Below, piece after piece: positions 18,153 through 29,326 of a DNA stretch of 64,000 nt (position 1 is its first letter; every line of letters begins with the position of its first letter). Source of the DNA: an uncultured Clostridia bacterium (GTDB lineage: Bacteria; Bacillota; Clostridia; Oscillospirales; Ruminococcaceae). The position numbers and the translations under genes are program-made. A model generated the notes under the pieces. That model searched no databases, was not told where the DNA came from, and saw only the letters and a program-made list of their open reading frames with translations. Location: the NCBI GenBank assembly GCA_947626755.1, contig CANQTP010000001.1, positions 1-64,000 on the forward strand. Reading direction: 5' to 3'.

Positions 18153-19331
18153 ATGTTCAATATACAGACACTCAACAAGATCGCAAAATGCGGCACGGAC
18201 ATTTTCGACAAGGCTAAATACACCGTTGCCGACGATGTTGCAAACCCCGATGCGATAATGGTCCGCAGTGCTAAAATGCACGATATGGAATTTGCTCCTA
18301 ATCTTCTTGCAATTGCAAGAGCGGGCGCAGGCGTAAACAATATCCCCGTTGATAAATGCGCGGAACAGGGCATAGTTGTTTTCAACACCCCCGGCGCAAA
18401 CGCAAACGGCGTTAAGGAACTTGCTCTTGCAGGCATGATCCTTGCTTCAAGAGACGTTATCGGCGGCGCAAACTGGGTACAGGCAAATAAAGCCGATCCC
18501 GATATTGCAAAAAGCGTTGAGAAAAACAAGTCACAGTTCGCAGGAACGGAGATAAAGGGCAAGACTCTCGGTATCATCGGTCTGGGCGCTATCGGAGGTC
18601 CTCTCGGAAACGCTGCCGTAAATCTCGGAATGAGAGTTCTGGGCTGCGATCCGTATATCTCCATTGACGCTGCATGGCACCTTTCCGAAAACATCGAGAG
18701 AGTAAAGACAAGAGAGGAAATTTTCAAGAATTCCGACTATATCACTCTCCATACTCCTCTTGTTGTAAATGACGATCCCAACGTAAATACAAAGCATATG
18801 ATAAATGCCGACACCATCGCCATGATGAAAGACGGCGTTATCATCATGAACTTTGCCCGTGATACACTTGTTGACGACGACGCTATGGAAGCCGCTCTCA
18901 AATCGGGTAAAGTCCGCCGCTATATCACCGATTTCCCCAACGAGAAAACTGCCAATATGGAGGGCGTTATTGCGATCCCGCACCTTGGCGCTTCCACCGA
19001 GGAATCGGAGGACAACTGCGCTGTTATGGCTGCAAACGAACTTGTTGAGTATATGGAAAAGGGAAATATCGTCAATTCCGTAAACTACCCCAACGCGGAA
19101 ATGGAAGCTGCGGGAACGAAGATATGCGTTATGCACAAGAATATCCCCGATGTTATCTCCAAGCTGACTTCCGTTCTCGGCGACCTGAACATCAATATCG
19201 AGAACATGGTAAGCAAGTCCAAGAAAGACTATGCTTACACAATGCTTGACGCTATGGGAAATATTACCGACGATATTGTGAATAAGCTTGCCGCCGTTGA
19301 CAGCGTAATTAAGATAAGAGTTATAAAGTGA
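18153..19331 (+). CDS. serA: D-3-phosphoglycerate dehydrogenase
   Basis: ARAGAGVNNIPVDKCAEQGIVVFNTPGANANGVKEL; LGIIGLGAIGGPLGNAA; C-terminal ACT domain. Confidence 0.94.
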   Translation: MFNIQTLNKIAKCGTDIFDKAKYTVADDVANPDAIMVRSAKMHDMEFAPNLLAIARAGAGVNNIPVDKCAEQGIVVFNTPGANANGVKELALAGMILASRDVIGGANWVQANKADPDIAKSVEKNKSQFAGTEIKGKTLGIIGLGAIGGPLGNAAVNLGMRVLGCDPYISIDAAWHLSENIERVKTREEIFKNSDYITLHTPLVVNDDPNVNTKHMINADTIAMMKDGVIIMNFARDTLVDDDAMEAALKSGKVRRYITDFPNEKTANMEGVIAIPHLGASTEESEDNCAVMAANELVEYMEKGNIVNSVNYPNAEMEAAGTKICVMHKNIPDVISKLTSVLGDLNINIENMVSKSKKDYAYTMLDAMGNITDDIVNKLAAVDSVIKIRVIK

Positions 19332-19353
19332 TTCCCGAAAGGAGAATAATTTT

Positions 19354-19677
19354 ATGAACGAAGAATATTTTGAGCAGGGCGATGTGGAGCAGAACAAGAC
19401 CATTGTGCTGCTTACCTGCATACTTATAATTTTTGTTCCGTTTATGTTCTTTCTTCCACTGGTAGCCTGTCCGAATTCCCCATACGGAAGATACTATGCA
19501 AATCAGTGCCTGCTGCTGTTTTTGTGTGACGTTGTTGCGGGTTTGACTTCATTTATCGTTATCGGCATATTTATCGGAATCGCGGGGCTTGTGTTTGCAA
19601 TTCTGAATGCCGTAAATGCAAATTCGGGCATACGTAAAGGCATTCCGCTGTTAGGGAATATAGAGATAATCAAATAA
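19354..19677 (+). CDS. small membrane protein (DUF4870/Tic20-like topology)
   Basis: three hydrophobic segments, YYANQCLLLFLC, NANSGIRKGIPLLGNIEII. Confidence 0.6.
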   Translation: MNEEYFEQGDVEQNKTIVLLTCILIIFVPFMFFLPLVACPNSPYGRYYANQCLLLFLCDVVAGLTSFIVIGIFIGIAGLVFAILNAVNANSGIRKGIPLLGNIEIIK

Positions 19678-19685
19678 TGTACCGT

Positions 19686-19730
19686 AAAACACGCCGCTTC
19701 GGAATTTCCGGAGCGGCGGTTTTGATTTTT
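19686..19730 (+). terminator. intrinsic terminator after serA operon
   Basis: CGCCGCTTCGG-AATTT-CCGGAGCGGCGGTTTTGATTTTT. Confidence 0.85.
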
Positions 19731-19814
19731 TATGAAATGTATCTTTCAAAATTCTTGAAACAATTTGGTTTATTTGCAAATTTTTCGGATTTTTGGATTT
19801 TTTTCAAAAAACTC

Positions 19815-19843
19815 TTGCAAATTTTATCACGATAGTGTATAAT
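19815..19843 (+). promoter_or_regulatory. gdhA promoter
   Basis: TTGCAA, 17 nt, TATAAT; leader hairpin TGCGGAA/TTCCGCA at 19856-19875. Confidence 0.7.
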
Positions 19844-19911
19844 AGTATTGTATTTTGCGGAAGTGTTTTTCCGCAGTGTAAAATTTTAAAATTTAATATG
19901 GGAGGATTTAA

Positions 19912-21267
<1,356 letters not shown>

Positions 21268-21290
21268 TTCTCCCATATAAGATAGTATTT

Positions 21291-21326
21291 AACCGTCGGC
21301 GGAATATCTGCCGACGGTTTTGTATT
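21291..21326 (+). terminator. gdhA intrinsic terminator
   Basis: AACCGTCGGCGGAATATCTGCCGACGGTTTTG. Confidence 0.8.
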
Positions 21327-21365
21327 GTATATCCGGAAAAATTGAAGAAAAATTTCAAAAAATGC

Positions 21366-21394
21366 TTGCAATCCGGGGAAAAGTGTGGTATAAT
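21366..21394 (+). promoter_or_regulatory. promoter of the TA-like/rimP operon
   Basis: TTGCAA, 17 nt, TGTGG-TATAAT. Confidence 0.75.
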
Positions 21395-21420
21395 ATCAAT
21401 ATCATCATAATATTGCTGCA

Positions 21421-21446
21421 AAAGACCGGAAAGCTCCGGTCTTTTG
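21421..21446 (+). promoter_or_regulatory. leader hairpin resembling an attenuator/terminator
   Basis: AAAGACCGG-AAAGCT-CCGGTCTTTT between the promoter and the first gene. Confidence 0.55.
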
Positions 21447-21475
21447 TGTTGTGAAAACATGAAAGGAAAGGGTAT

Positions 21476-21703
21476 ATGAGCAAACAGGAACAGGCAATAA
21501 GCATTCTGAAACGGTTCTCCGATGTGGAACTTGACAGGTTTATTGCATATTTTGGGATAATTTATCCTGCTGATGAAAGTAATGGCGAAATGGAAGAACG
21601 CAGAGCGGCATTTGAAAGAATGAAAAGCGTATGCAGATACATTCCCGATCTTGACGAAAAAAAAGAACTGGAAGAATATAGGAAAGGAAAATATGGTGAA
21701 TGA
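21476..21703 (+). CDS. small acidic protein, putative antitoxin partner of PIN protein
   Basis: 75 aa; ATGA overlap with downstream PIN-domain gene. Confidence 0.55.
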   Translation: MSKQEQAISILKRFSDVELDRFIAYFGIIYPADESNGEMEERRAAFERMKSVCRYIPDLDEKKELEEYRKGKYGE

Positions 21704-22119
21704 GAATATTGGTAGATACAAATATCCTTATTGATTTTTACGCTGCCAGACCAGACTTTTATGAAAATGCTGTTGAAATAATGAGCTTATGTACAGAAAA
21801 AAGAGTAGAAGGCTGTGTAGCGGCTCATTCCGTGACCAATGCTTTTTATATACTTCGTAAAAGTATGTTGCCTGAAGTATTACGATATACTTTGAAAGAT
21901 CTTTGTAAAATAATTACAGTGATAGGTGTTGACAGTGCAAAATTAATTTCAGCACTTGAAAACGATAAATTTAACGATGTTGAGGATTGTCTGCAAATGG
22001 AATGTGCCAAGGACTTTTCAGCTGACTATATTGTTACAAGGAATATCAAGGATTTTCAGAACAGTGATATTCCTGCCATTCTTCCCGATGATTTTCTGAA
22101 ACTGTTCAATAATAAATGA
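21700..22119 (+). CDS. PIN-domain protein (VapC-like putative toxin)
   Basis: MRILVDTNILIDFYAARPDFYENA...NDVEDCLQMECAKDFSADYIVTRNIKDF. Confidence 0.85.
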   Translation: MRILVDTNILIDFYAARPDFYENAVEIMSLCTEKRVEGCVAAHSVTNAFYILRKSMLPEVLRYTLKDLCKIITVIGVDSAKLISALENDKFNDVEDCLQMECAKDFSADYIVTRNIKDFQNSDIPAILPDDFLKLFNNK

Positions 22120-22132
22120 AAGGATAGATAAA

Positions 22133-22624
22133 ATGGCTAAAGGCGGAAATACCGTTTCGGCAGTCTATGAACTGGCAAGACCCATTGCCGACAGTCTCGG
22201 ATTGAAGATCTGGGACGTCACCTTTGAAAAAGAAGGCGCAATGTGGTATCTGCGTGTGCTTATCGACAAGGACGGCGGACTCAGCATGGACGACTGCGAA
22301 GCAATGACGCGTCCGCTTTCGGAGGCTCTGGACAAAGCCGACCCCATTGAGCAGAATTATATGCTTGAAGTGGGTTCTCCCGGGCTGGGACGCGAACTGA
22401 AAAGAAAGGAACATTTTGAGGAGTTCCTCGAATGTCCCGTGCGGATACGGTATATCCGCGAAACGGACGGACTGAAAGAGTTTATTGCCGTTCTGAAAGG
22501 ATTCAATGACGGCGTTGTTTCGGTAATTACCGAGGACGGTGACAGGGACATAAAACTTTCCGATACTGCTTTTATCCGTCTTTATGACGATGATACGGAA
22601 GAACTTTTTGAAAATAATGCGTAA
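22133..22624 (+). CDS. rimP: ribosome maturation factor RimP
   Basis: WDVTFEKEGAMWYLRVLIDKDGGLSMDDCEAMTRPLSEALDKADPI; YMLEVGSPGLGREL. Confidence 0.93.
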   Translation: MAKGGNTVSAVYELARPIADSLGLKIWDVTFEKEGAMWYLRVLIDKDGGLSMDDCEAMTRPLSEALDKADPIEQNYMLEVGSPGLGRELKRKEHFEEFLECPVRIRYIRETDGLKEFIAVLKGFNDGVVSVITEDGDRDIKLSDTAFIRLYDDDTEELFENNA

Positions 22625-22696
22625 TTCGCAATTCGTAATGCGTAATTATCAATTTGCCGGAATTACGCATTACGCATTAAGCATTACGAATTAATG
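22622..22696. repeat. palindromic heptad array between rimP and nusA
   Basis: TAATTCG CAATTCG TAATGCG TAATTA ... loop ... AATTACG CATTACG CATTAAG CATTACG AATTA; starts at the rimP TAA. Confidence 0.75.
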
Positions 22697-22715
22697 AATG
22701 GAGGAATTTATAAAA

Positions 22716-23762
22716 ATGAATACAGAATTTTTTGAAGCGCTCAGGCTTCTTGCGGAGGAAAACAGCATTCCCATGGATCTGCTGGTGGAGAAAATAAAAC
22801 AGGGCATTTCAAGAGCGGTAAAGAAAGAATATCCCGATTGTGAGGATTTCAGAGTGGACATTGATCCCGAAAATGAAATTTTTGAAGTTATACTTATGCG
22901 CACTGCCGTGGATATGCTCCCCGTGGATATGAGCGAAATTCTCGTTGAGGAAGCGGAAGCGTATACCGGTCACCCTGTCAAGGACGGCGATATTATCGAG
23001 TATAAGCTCTCCACTGCAAAGTTCGGACGTGTTGCAGCCCAGAACGCCAAGCAGGCTATCCGCACAGAGATCAAGACTTTTGAAAGAGAACAGTATATAA
23101 ACCGTTTCAGCGACAAAGTCCATGAAGCCGTTTCCGCAACTGTTCAGCGCATCGAACCCGAAAGCGGCAACGCCACTCTTACCATTGACAAGAACGAAGT
23201 TTATCTTTACAAAAATGAACAGATCCCCGGCGAAGTCCTTAAAGAAGGCGATGTTGTAAAACTTTACATCTCGGATATTATAAATCCCGAAAGAAAACCG
23301 ATGGTAAAGGTCTCAAGAACTCACAAGGATCTTGTAAAACGTCTTTTTGAACTGGAGATACCCGAAATTTACGACGGAACGGTGGAAGTAAAGTCCATCT
23401 CCCGTGAAGCGGGTTCAAGAACGAAAATAGCGGTCTGGTCAAAGGATAAGAACGTCGATCCCGTAGGCGCCTGCATAGGTCCTAAGCACAGCCGTATCGG
23501 GAATATCGTCAACGAACTCAAAGGCGAAAAGATAGATATTATCGTTTATGACGAAGATCCCAAGATATTCATTGCAAATGCTCTTGCACCTGCGGAGGTG
23601 CTGAGCGTTGATATAGAGGAAGGCGAGCAGAAGTGCTGCACGGTGGTAGTTCCAAATAATCAGCTTTCGCTTGCTATCGGAAACCGCGGTCAGAATGCCA
23701 AGCTTGCCGCAAGACTTACGGGTTACAGAATAGACATCAAGCCCGAAAATCCCATAGAATAA
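22716..23762 (+). CDS. nusA: transcription termination/antitermination factor NusA
   Basis: IDPENEIFEV, S1/KH domains, VVPNNQLSLAIGNRGQNAKLAARLTGYRIDIK; GGAGGA RBS before ATG 22716. Confidence 0.94.
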   Translation: MNTEFFEALRLLAEENSIPMDLLVEKIKQGISRAVKKEYPDCEDFRVDIDPENEIFEVILMRTAVDMLPVDMSEILVEEAEAYTGHPVKDGDIIEYKLSTAKFGRVAAQNAKQAIRTEIKTFEREQYINRFSDKVHEAVSATVQRIEPESGNATLTIDKNEVYLYKNEQIPGEVLKEGDVVKLYISDIINPERKPMVKVSRTHKDLVKRLFELEIPEIYDGTVEVKSISREAGSRTKIAVWSKDKNVDPVGACIGPKHSRIGNIVNELKGEKIDIIVYDEDPKIFIANALAPAEVLSVDIEEGEQKCCTVVVPNNQLSLAIGNRGQNAKLAARLTGYRIDIKPENPIE

Positions 23763-23774
23763 GGAAGTGGGCAT

Positions 23775-24044
23775 ATGGCGGTCAGAAAGATACCGATGAG
23801 AATGTGTCTCGGCTGCGGAGAAATGAAGCCAAAGAAAGAACTTATCCGCGCGGTAAAGTCTCCCGAAGGCGAGATCTCCCTTGATCTTACGGGCAAAAAA
23901 GCGGGCAGAGGGGCGTATATCTGCCGAAGCGCGGAATGTTTCAAAAAAGCGCGGAAATCAAAGCGGCTGGAAAAAGCTTTTTCCTGTCGGATCTCCGAGG
24001 AAATTTACGATTCCCTTGAAAAGGAGCTGACGGGCGATGGGTAA
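23775..24044 (+). CDS. ylxR: YlxR/RnpM family RNA-binding protein (DUF448)
   Basis: MRMCLGCGEMKPKKELIRAVKSPEGE...GRGAYICRSAECFKKA. Confidence 0.9.
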   Translation: MAVRKIPMRMCLGCGEMKPKKELIRAVKSPEGEISLDLTGKKAGRGAYICRSAECFKKARKSKRLEKAFSCRISEEIYDSLEKELTGDG

Positions 24045-24363
24045 GCTTATGGATCTGCTGACGATATGCCGCAAAGCGGGTCAGCTTGAACTGGGGTTCG
24101 ATCCCATGAAGGAAGCTCTTGCTTCGGGAAAAGCCCGCGCGGTCATAACGGCGGCGGATATTTCCCCGAAAACAGAAAAGGAAGTGCGGTTCTTTGCGGA
24201 GAGGAAAAACGTTCCGACCGCAAGATCGGAAATTACTCTTGATGACGCACATATGCATTTAGGAAAAAGAGCGGGTGTGTTTACCGTGTGCGGAGAGGGA
24301 TTTGCAAAAAAGGCTCTCGGGATCATAGAAACGGCAAACAGCGGCGATCCGGAAAACGATTAA
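24037..24363 (+). CDS. ylxQ: L7Ae/YlxQ-like ribosomal protein
   Basis: [44 protein letters not shown]; position between ylxR and infB. Confidence 0.85.
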   Translation: MGKLMDLLTICRKAGQLELGFDPMKEALASGKARAVITAADISPKTEKEVRFFAERKNVPTARSEITLDDAHMHLGKRAGVFTVCGEGFAKKALGIIETANSGDPEND

Positions 24364-24382
24364 AACGGAGGGTATACATTAC

Positions 24383-26980
24383 ATGAGTACAGCAAAAACG
24401 CCTAAGATAAAAATTACCGAAATGGCTAAAGATCTGGGTATCACAGGTCAGCAGCTATCGGATTTTCTCAAGGAAAAACTTGATATTTCCAAAAAGCCCG
24501 CGGCTTCTCTGGAAACCGATGAGGTGAATTATATTCTTGAACATTTTTCACAGAATAATCAGGTAAAGTCCTTTGACGAATATTTCGCCACAAGGAACGA
24601 CAAGCCTGCGGTCAAGGAAGAAAAGCCCAAGACCGAAAAGAAACCTGCAAAGAAGAAGGAAGCTGCTCCCGAAAAAGCAGAAGTCAAGGGAAAATCGGAG
24701 AACGTTTCCGAAAAGCCTAAGACAGAAAAAGCGGAAAAGCCTGCAAATGAGCAGAAGAAACAGGATAAAAAGCAGGAGAAATCTTCCCAAAAGACGGAAA
24801 ACAAACCGCTGCCAAAGCCTGTTCCGCAGAATAAAGTCGATAAGAACGACCGCTTCAATGCGGCTCAGGCGCTCAAAAACAGCGAGCAGAAGAAAAATAA
24901 GGATCAGAAACACAGGGATAATAAGCCTTCCGAACAGCAGTCCAACAAGAAGAAACTGGACGTAAAGTTCGGAGATGCGGCGGCTGTTGTGGATCAGAAA
25001 ATTCACACTGTTGATACAAGAGGTTCCTATGTTGAAATGGATAAGTACAACGAAAAGTACGACAACATGGCGAACGCTTCAGGCAGGGAAAACCGCAAGA
25101 AGGACAATTTCTCCAAGAAGCAGAAACTTACTCAGAAGTCTCAGCAGAGAAAGAGCCAGCAGTATTCCAACAAGAAGGAAACAGAGACCGAGAAGCTCCG
25201 CCGTCTGGAACTGGAAAGAGCAAGAAAGCAGCAGCTCAAAGTCCTTATCCCCGACGAGATAGTCGTTTCCGAACTTGCCGCAAGACTGAAAGTTACGGCA
25301 ACGGAAGTTATCAAGAAGCTTATGCAGCTTGGTGAAATGTGTACCATCAATCAGGTGATCGACTTTGATACCGCTTCACTTGTTGCCGAAGAACTTGGTG
25401 CAAAGGTGGAGAAAGAAGTTATCATCACCATTGAGGAGCGTCTTATAGACGATTCTGACGACGACGGCGAAGGCGTTGAACGCGCTCCCGTAGTTGTTGT
25501 AATGGGACACGTTGACCACGGCAAAACTTCACTTCTTGACAAGATAAGAAATTCAAACGTAACTTCCACCGAAGCGGGCGGAATCACGCAGCATATCGGT
25601 GCTTACAGAGTTACCTGCAAGGGCAAGGAGATAACCTTCCTTGATACTCCGGGTCATGAAGCGTTCACTTCAATGCGTGCAAGGGGCGCGTCCATTACGG
25701 ATATTGCAATTCTTGTAGTTGCCGCGGACGATGGTATCATGCCTCAGACTATTGAAGCTATAAACCACGCAAAAGCGGCGGGAGTTTCCATTATCGTTGC
25801 AATAAACAAGATGGATAAAGAAGGCGCAAATCCCGATGCGATAAAGCAGCAGCTTACCGAATACGACCTTGTAGTCGAGGAATGGGGCGGCGATGTTATC
25901 TGCGTTCCCGTTTCCGCGAAAACGGGAGAGGGCATTGACGATCTTCTTGAAAATGTTCTTCTTGTGGCGGAAGTTGCCGAACTGAAAGCAAATCCCAACC
26001 GTCTTGCAAAGGGTACGGTCATCGAAGCACGTCTTGACAAGGGCAGAGGACCTATTGCAACACTTCTTGTACAGAATGGTACGCTTCACACGGGAGATAT
26101 TATCATTGCAGGTACTTCCGTGGGACGTGTAAGAGTTATGACAAACGACAAGGGGCAGGTGGTAAAGGAAGCAGGACCTTCCTATCCTGTTGAGATAACA
26201 GGTCTTGCGGAAGTTCCCTCCGCGGGCGATACATTCAACGCCGTTGAGGACGAACGTCTTGCAAGGGAACTTGTGGATCAGCGTAAGCACGAAGCTAAGC
26301 AGGAACAGTTCAAGCAGTATCAGAAAGTAACTCTCGATAACCTGTTCAGTCAGATAGAACAGGGCGAGATCAAGGAACTTCCCATTATTGTAAAAGCGGA
26401 CGTTCAGGGCTCGGTGGAAGCAGTAAAGCAGTCTCTTGAAAAGCTTTCCAATGACGAAGTGCGGGTAAAGGTTATCCACGGCGCGGTAGGAGCGGTTTCC
26501 GAGGGCGATGTAATGCTTGCAAACGCTTCAAACGCCATAATAGTAGGCTTCAACGTTCGTCCCGACCCTGTTGCGGCGGACAATGCCGAGAGGGACGGTG
26601 TGGACATTCGTCTTTACAGAATTATCTATGACGCTATAGAAGAAATAACCACCGCCATGAAAGGTATGCTTGCGCCCAAATTCCGCGAAGTTGAACTCGG
26701 ACGCGTGGAAGTTCGTCAGGTATACAAAATTTCCAACGTGGGAACGGTTTCGGGTTCTTATGTTCTCAGCGGTAAAATTACCAGAAACTGCGAGATACGC
26801 GTAGTCCGCGAGGGTATAATAATTGCGGACGACAAGCTTTCCAGCCTGAAACGTTTCAAGGACGACGCAAAGGAAGTTGCGGAGGGTTACGAGTGCGGTA
26901 TCACTCTTGAAAAATTCAACGACATTCATGTGGGCGATATTTTTGAAGCATATGTTATGGAAGAATACCGACCTGAATAA
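24383..26980 (+). CDS. infB: translation initiation factor IF-2
   Basis: [45 protein letters not shown]; long K/E-rich N-terminus. Confidence 0.96.
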   Translation: MSTAKTPKIKITEMAKDLGITGQQLSDFLKEKLDISKKPAASLETDEVNYILEHFSQNNQVKSFDEYFATRNDKPAVKEEKPKTEKKPAKKKEAAPEKAEVKGKSENVSEKPKTEKAEKPANEQKKQDKKQEKSSQKTENKPLPKPVPQNKVDKNDRFNAAQALKNSEQKKNKDQKHRDNKPSEQQSNKKKLDVKFGDAAAVVDQKIHTVDTRGSYVEMDKYNEKYDNMANASGRENRKKDNFSKKQKLTQKSQQRKSQQYSNKKETETEKLRRLELERARKQQLKVLIPDEIVVSELAARLKVTATEVIKKLMQLGEMCTINQVIDFDTASLVAEELGAKVEKEVIITIEERLIDDSDDDGEGVERAPVVVVMGHVDHGKTSLLDKIRNSNVTSTEAGGITQHIGAYRVTCKGKEITFLDTPGHEAFTSMRARGASITDIAILVVAADDGIMPQTIEAINHAKAAGVSIIVAINKMDKEGANPDAIKQQLTEYDLVVEEWGGDVICVPVSAKTGEGIDDLLENVLLVAEVAELKANPNRLAKGTVIEARLDKGRGPIATLLVQNGTLHTGDIIIAGTSVGRVRVMTNDKGQVVKEAGPSYPVEITGLAEVPSAGDTFNAVEDERLARELVDQRKHEAKQEQFKQYQKVTLDNLFSQIEQGEIKELPIIVKADVQGSVEAVKQSLEKLSNDEVRVKVIHGAVGAVSEGDVMLANASNAIIVGFNVRPDPVAADNAERDGVDIRLYRIIYDAIEEITTAMKGMLAPKFREVELGRVEVRQVYKISNVGTVSGSYVLSGKITRNCEIRVVREGIIIADDKLSSLKRFKDDAKEVAEGYECGITLEKFNDIHVGDIFEAYVMEEYRPE

Positions 26981-27012
26981 TTCGTAATTCGTAATGCGTA
27001 ATTCGTAATTAC
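26978..27012 (+). repeat. 7-bp tandem array TAATTCG x5 starting in the infB stop codon
   Basis: TAATTCG TAATTCG TAATGCG TAATTCG TAATTAC. Confidence 0.8.
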
Positions 27013-27055
27013 GGTGTCAAACAAGGTTTAGTGTTAAATTTGAAAGGTTAAAAAG

Positions 27056-27430
27056 ATGCCAAATTTTAAGAATGGACGGTTGTCCGAGGATATAAAGCGG
27101 GAAATTTCAGGGCTTATAATGGAGGAAATAAAAGACCCGAGAGTTATGGGAAAGTTCATTTCCGTGGTGAGAACGGAACTTTCGGGGGATAATTCCCACT
27201 GTAAGGTGTATATTTCCTGCATTGAGGGCGAGGAAGCCGCAAAAGAAGCGGTGAAAGGTCTTGAAAGCGCTTCGGGAATGATCCGCAAACGCATTTCAAA
27301 TGTTATGCACCTGAAAAAATGCCCCGAACTGAAATTCATTGCAGACAATTCAATAGAACATTCCGCCGAGATCTCCGAAATGCTTCGGCGGATAGAAGTA
27401 ACCGATGACAGTGATAAAAAGGAGTCATGA
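27056..27430 (+). CDS. rbfA: ribosome-binding factor A
   Basis: IKREISGLIMEEIKDPRVMGKFISVVRTELSGDNSHCKVYIS; MHLKKCPELKFIADNSIEHSAEI. Confidence 0.93.
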   Translation: MPNFKNGRLSEDIKREISGLIMEEIKDPRVMGKFISVVRTELSGDNSHCKVYISCIEGEEAAKEAVKGLESASGMIRKRISNVMHLKKCPELKFIADNSIEHSAEISEMLRRIEVTDDSDKKES

Positions 27431-27439
27431 TACGGAAAA

Positions 27440-28405
27440 ATGCAGATAAATTTGAACGAAACGGCGGAATTCCTTAAAGAGCATGACAATTACTATATCC
27501 TGATCCATCAGAGTCCCGACGGCGATGCTGTGGGTTCGGGGTTCTCGCTCTGCCGCATTCTGCGGAACATGGGCAAGAATGCAAATGTACTTTGCTCGGA
27601 CGAATTTCCCAAGAAGTACGGTTTTATGTTTAAAGATTACGAGCTGCGGAAGTTTTCTCCCGAAACTATCGTGGCGGTGGACGTTGCGGACACAAAACTT
27701 TTAGGTTCAAAGCTTTCGCAGTACGGTGATTATGTTGATCTTTGCATAGACCATCATGTTTCAAACACGGGATATGCTAAGAAACAGCTTGTCTATCCCG
27801 ATGCTTCCGCCGCCTGTGAAGTTCTGTACCGCGTATTTTCGGAAATGGGCGCAGAGATCGACAAGCTTGCCGCGGAATGTCTCTATACGGGAATTGCCAC
27901 CGATACAGGCTGTTTCAAGTACGGAAATACCACAAAGCTTGCCCATAATATCGCGGCTGAACTTATGGACTGCGGAGTGGATATTGAACGGATAAACCGC
28001 GATATTTTCGACAGGAAAAGCAAGGCAAGGCTTATTGCGGAACAGCATATTCTTTCGGAAATGGAGTATTATCTTGACGATAAATGCACCATTACATTTG
28101 TTACTCTTGCGGATATGGAAAAGAAAGGCTTTTCTTCGGAAGAATTGGAAGGAACGGCAGGAATAACCGTTCAGCCCGAAGGCGTGCAGATAGGCGTCCT
28201 TGTAAAGGAAAAGGAGAAAGGCAAGTTCAAAGTTTCCATGCGCTCTGCTTCGGAAGTGGACGTTTCCGCTGTCTGCGCCAAGTTCGGCGGCGGCGGTCAT
28301 GTGAAAGCGGCGGGCTGCACTCTTGAAGGCGATGCCGAAAATATAAAATTGCAGCTTCTTTCGGGAATTGCGCCGTTTCTGGGTATCGATCTATGGTTAG
28401 CGTAA
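27440..28405 (+). CDS. nrnA: DHH/DHHA1 phosphoesterase (bifunctional oligoribonuclease/PAP phosphatase NrnA-like)
   Basis: ILIHQSPDGDAVGSG, IDHHVSNTGYA, FGGGGHVKAAGC. Confidence 0.9.
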   Translation: MQINLNETAEFLKEHDNYYILIHQSPDGDAVGSGFSLCRILRNMGKNANVLCSDEFPKKYGFMFKDYELRKFSPETIVAVDVADTKLLGSKLSQYGDYVDLCIDHHVSNTGYAKKQLVYPDASAACEVLYRVFSEMGAEIDKLAAECLYTGIATDTGCFKYGNTTKLAHNIAAELMDCGVDIERINRDIFDRKSKARLIAEQHILSEMEYYLDDKCTITFVTLADMEKKGFSSEELEGTAGITVQPEGVQIGVLVKEKEKGKFKVSMRSASEVDVSAVCAKFGGGGHVKAAGCTLEGDAENIKLQLLSGIAPFLGIDLWLA

Positions 28406-29307
28406 ACAATGAACTCTGCGGGATCATCTGCATAGATAAGCCTGCGGGATTTACCAGTTTTGACGTTGTTGCAAAACTCCGCGGGATACTTAAAATGAAA
28501 CGTCTCGGACACGGCGGGACTCTTGATCCTATGGCAACGGGAGTTCTTCCCGTTTTCGTGGGGAAAGCAACTAAAGTATGCGACATTCTGCCCGATAAAG
28601 ACAAAAGCTATCTGGCGGGATTCCGTCTCGGCGCCCGTTCGGACACGCAGGACGATACGGGAAACATTTCGGAAACGGCGGATTTTTCGGGTATCGAGGG
28701 AACGCGGCTCCGGGAGGAAATGAAAAATTTCCGCGGGAAAATATTGCAGATCCCGCCTATGTACTCGGCAGTTTCGGTAAACGGAAAGCGGCTTTACGAA
28801 CTGGCTCGGAAAGGCATTGAAGTGGAGCGGGAACCAAGAGAAACGGAAATTTATTCCCTTGAACTTACGGAGTATGACGAAAAGTCGGGAACGGGGAAAT
28901 TTGCCGTTTCCTGCGCAAAGGGAACATATATCCGCACCATTATAAACGACATCGGCAATGCCCTTGGCTGCGGCGGGATAATGACTTCGCTTGTGCGGAC
29001 TTCGGCTTGCGGATTTACCCTTGCCGACTGCGTTACCATTGAGAAATTGCAGGAAATTTCCGAAAAAGGCGGAGATTTTTCCCCATTTGTGAAACCCGTT
29101 GAAAAGGTTTTCGGGGAAATTCCCGAACTGCACCTTAAAGGCGCGCAGGAGCGAATGTACCGTAACGGCATAAAGCTTGATCTTGACAGGCTGAAATTTG
29201 ACAAGACCGCGCCGAGGGTAAAGGTTTTCGGAGAAAGCGAGTTCCTCGGAACTGCCGTTCCCGACAATGAATGCGGCGTTCTGCGAATAGAAAAGAATTT
29301 TTACTGA
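28393..29307 (+). CDS. truB: tRNA pseudouridine(55) synthase
   Basis: GIICIDKPAGFTSFDVV, GHGGTLDPMATGVLPVFVGKATK. Confidence 0.95.
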   Translation: MVSVNNELCGIICIDKPAGFTSFDVVAKLRGILKMKRLGHGGTLDPMATGVLPVFVGKATKVCDILPDKDKSYLAGFRLGARSDTQDDTGNISETADFSGIEGTRLREEMKNFRGKILQIPPMYSAVSVNGKRLYELARKGIEVEREPRETEIYSLELTEYDEKSGTGKFAVSCAKGTYIRTIINDIGNALGCGGIMTSLVRTSACGFTLADCVTIEKLQEISEKGGDFSPFVKPVEKVFGEIPELHLKGAQERMYRNGIKLDLDRLKFDKTAPRVKVFGESEFLGTAVPDNECGVLRIEKNFY

Positions 29308-29326
29308 TAAAACGAGGTAATGTTCT

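Noticed and set aside
18531-19421. 296-aa minus-strand ORF over serA
   Set aside because: Antisense to serA; composition typical of reverse-strand translation.
24590-25250. Lys/Glu-rich low-complexity region in infB
   Set aside because: Long charged N-terminal extensions are common in bacterial IF-2, so not unusual.
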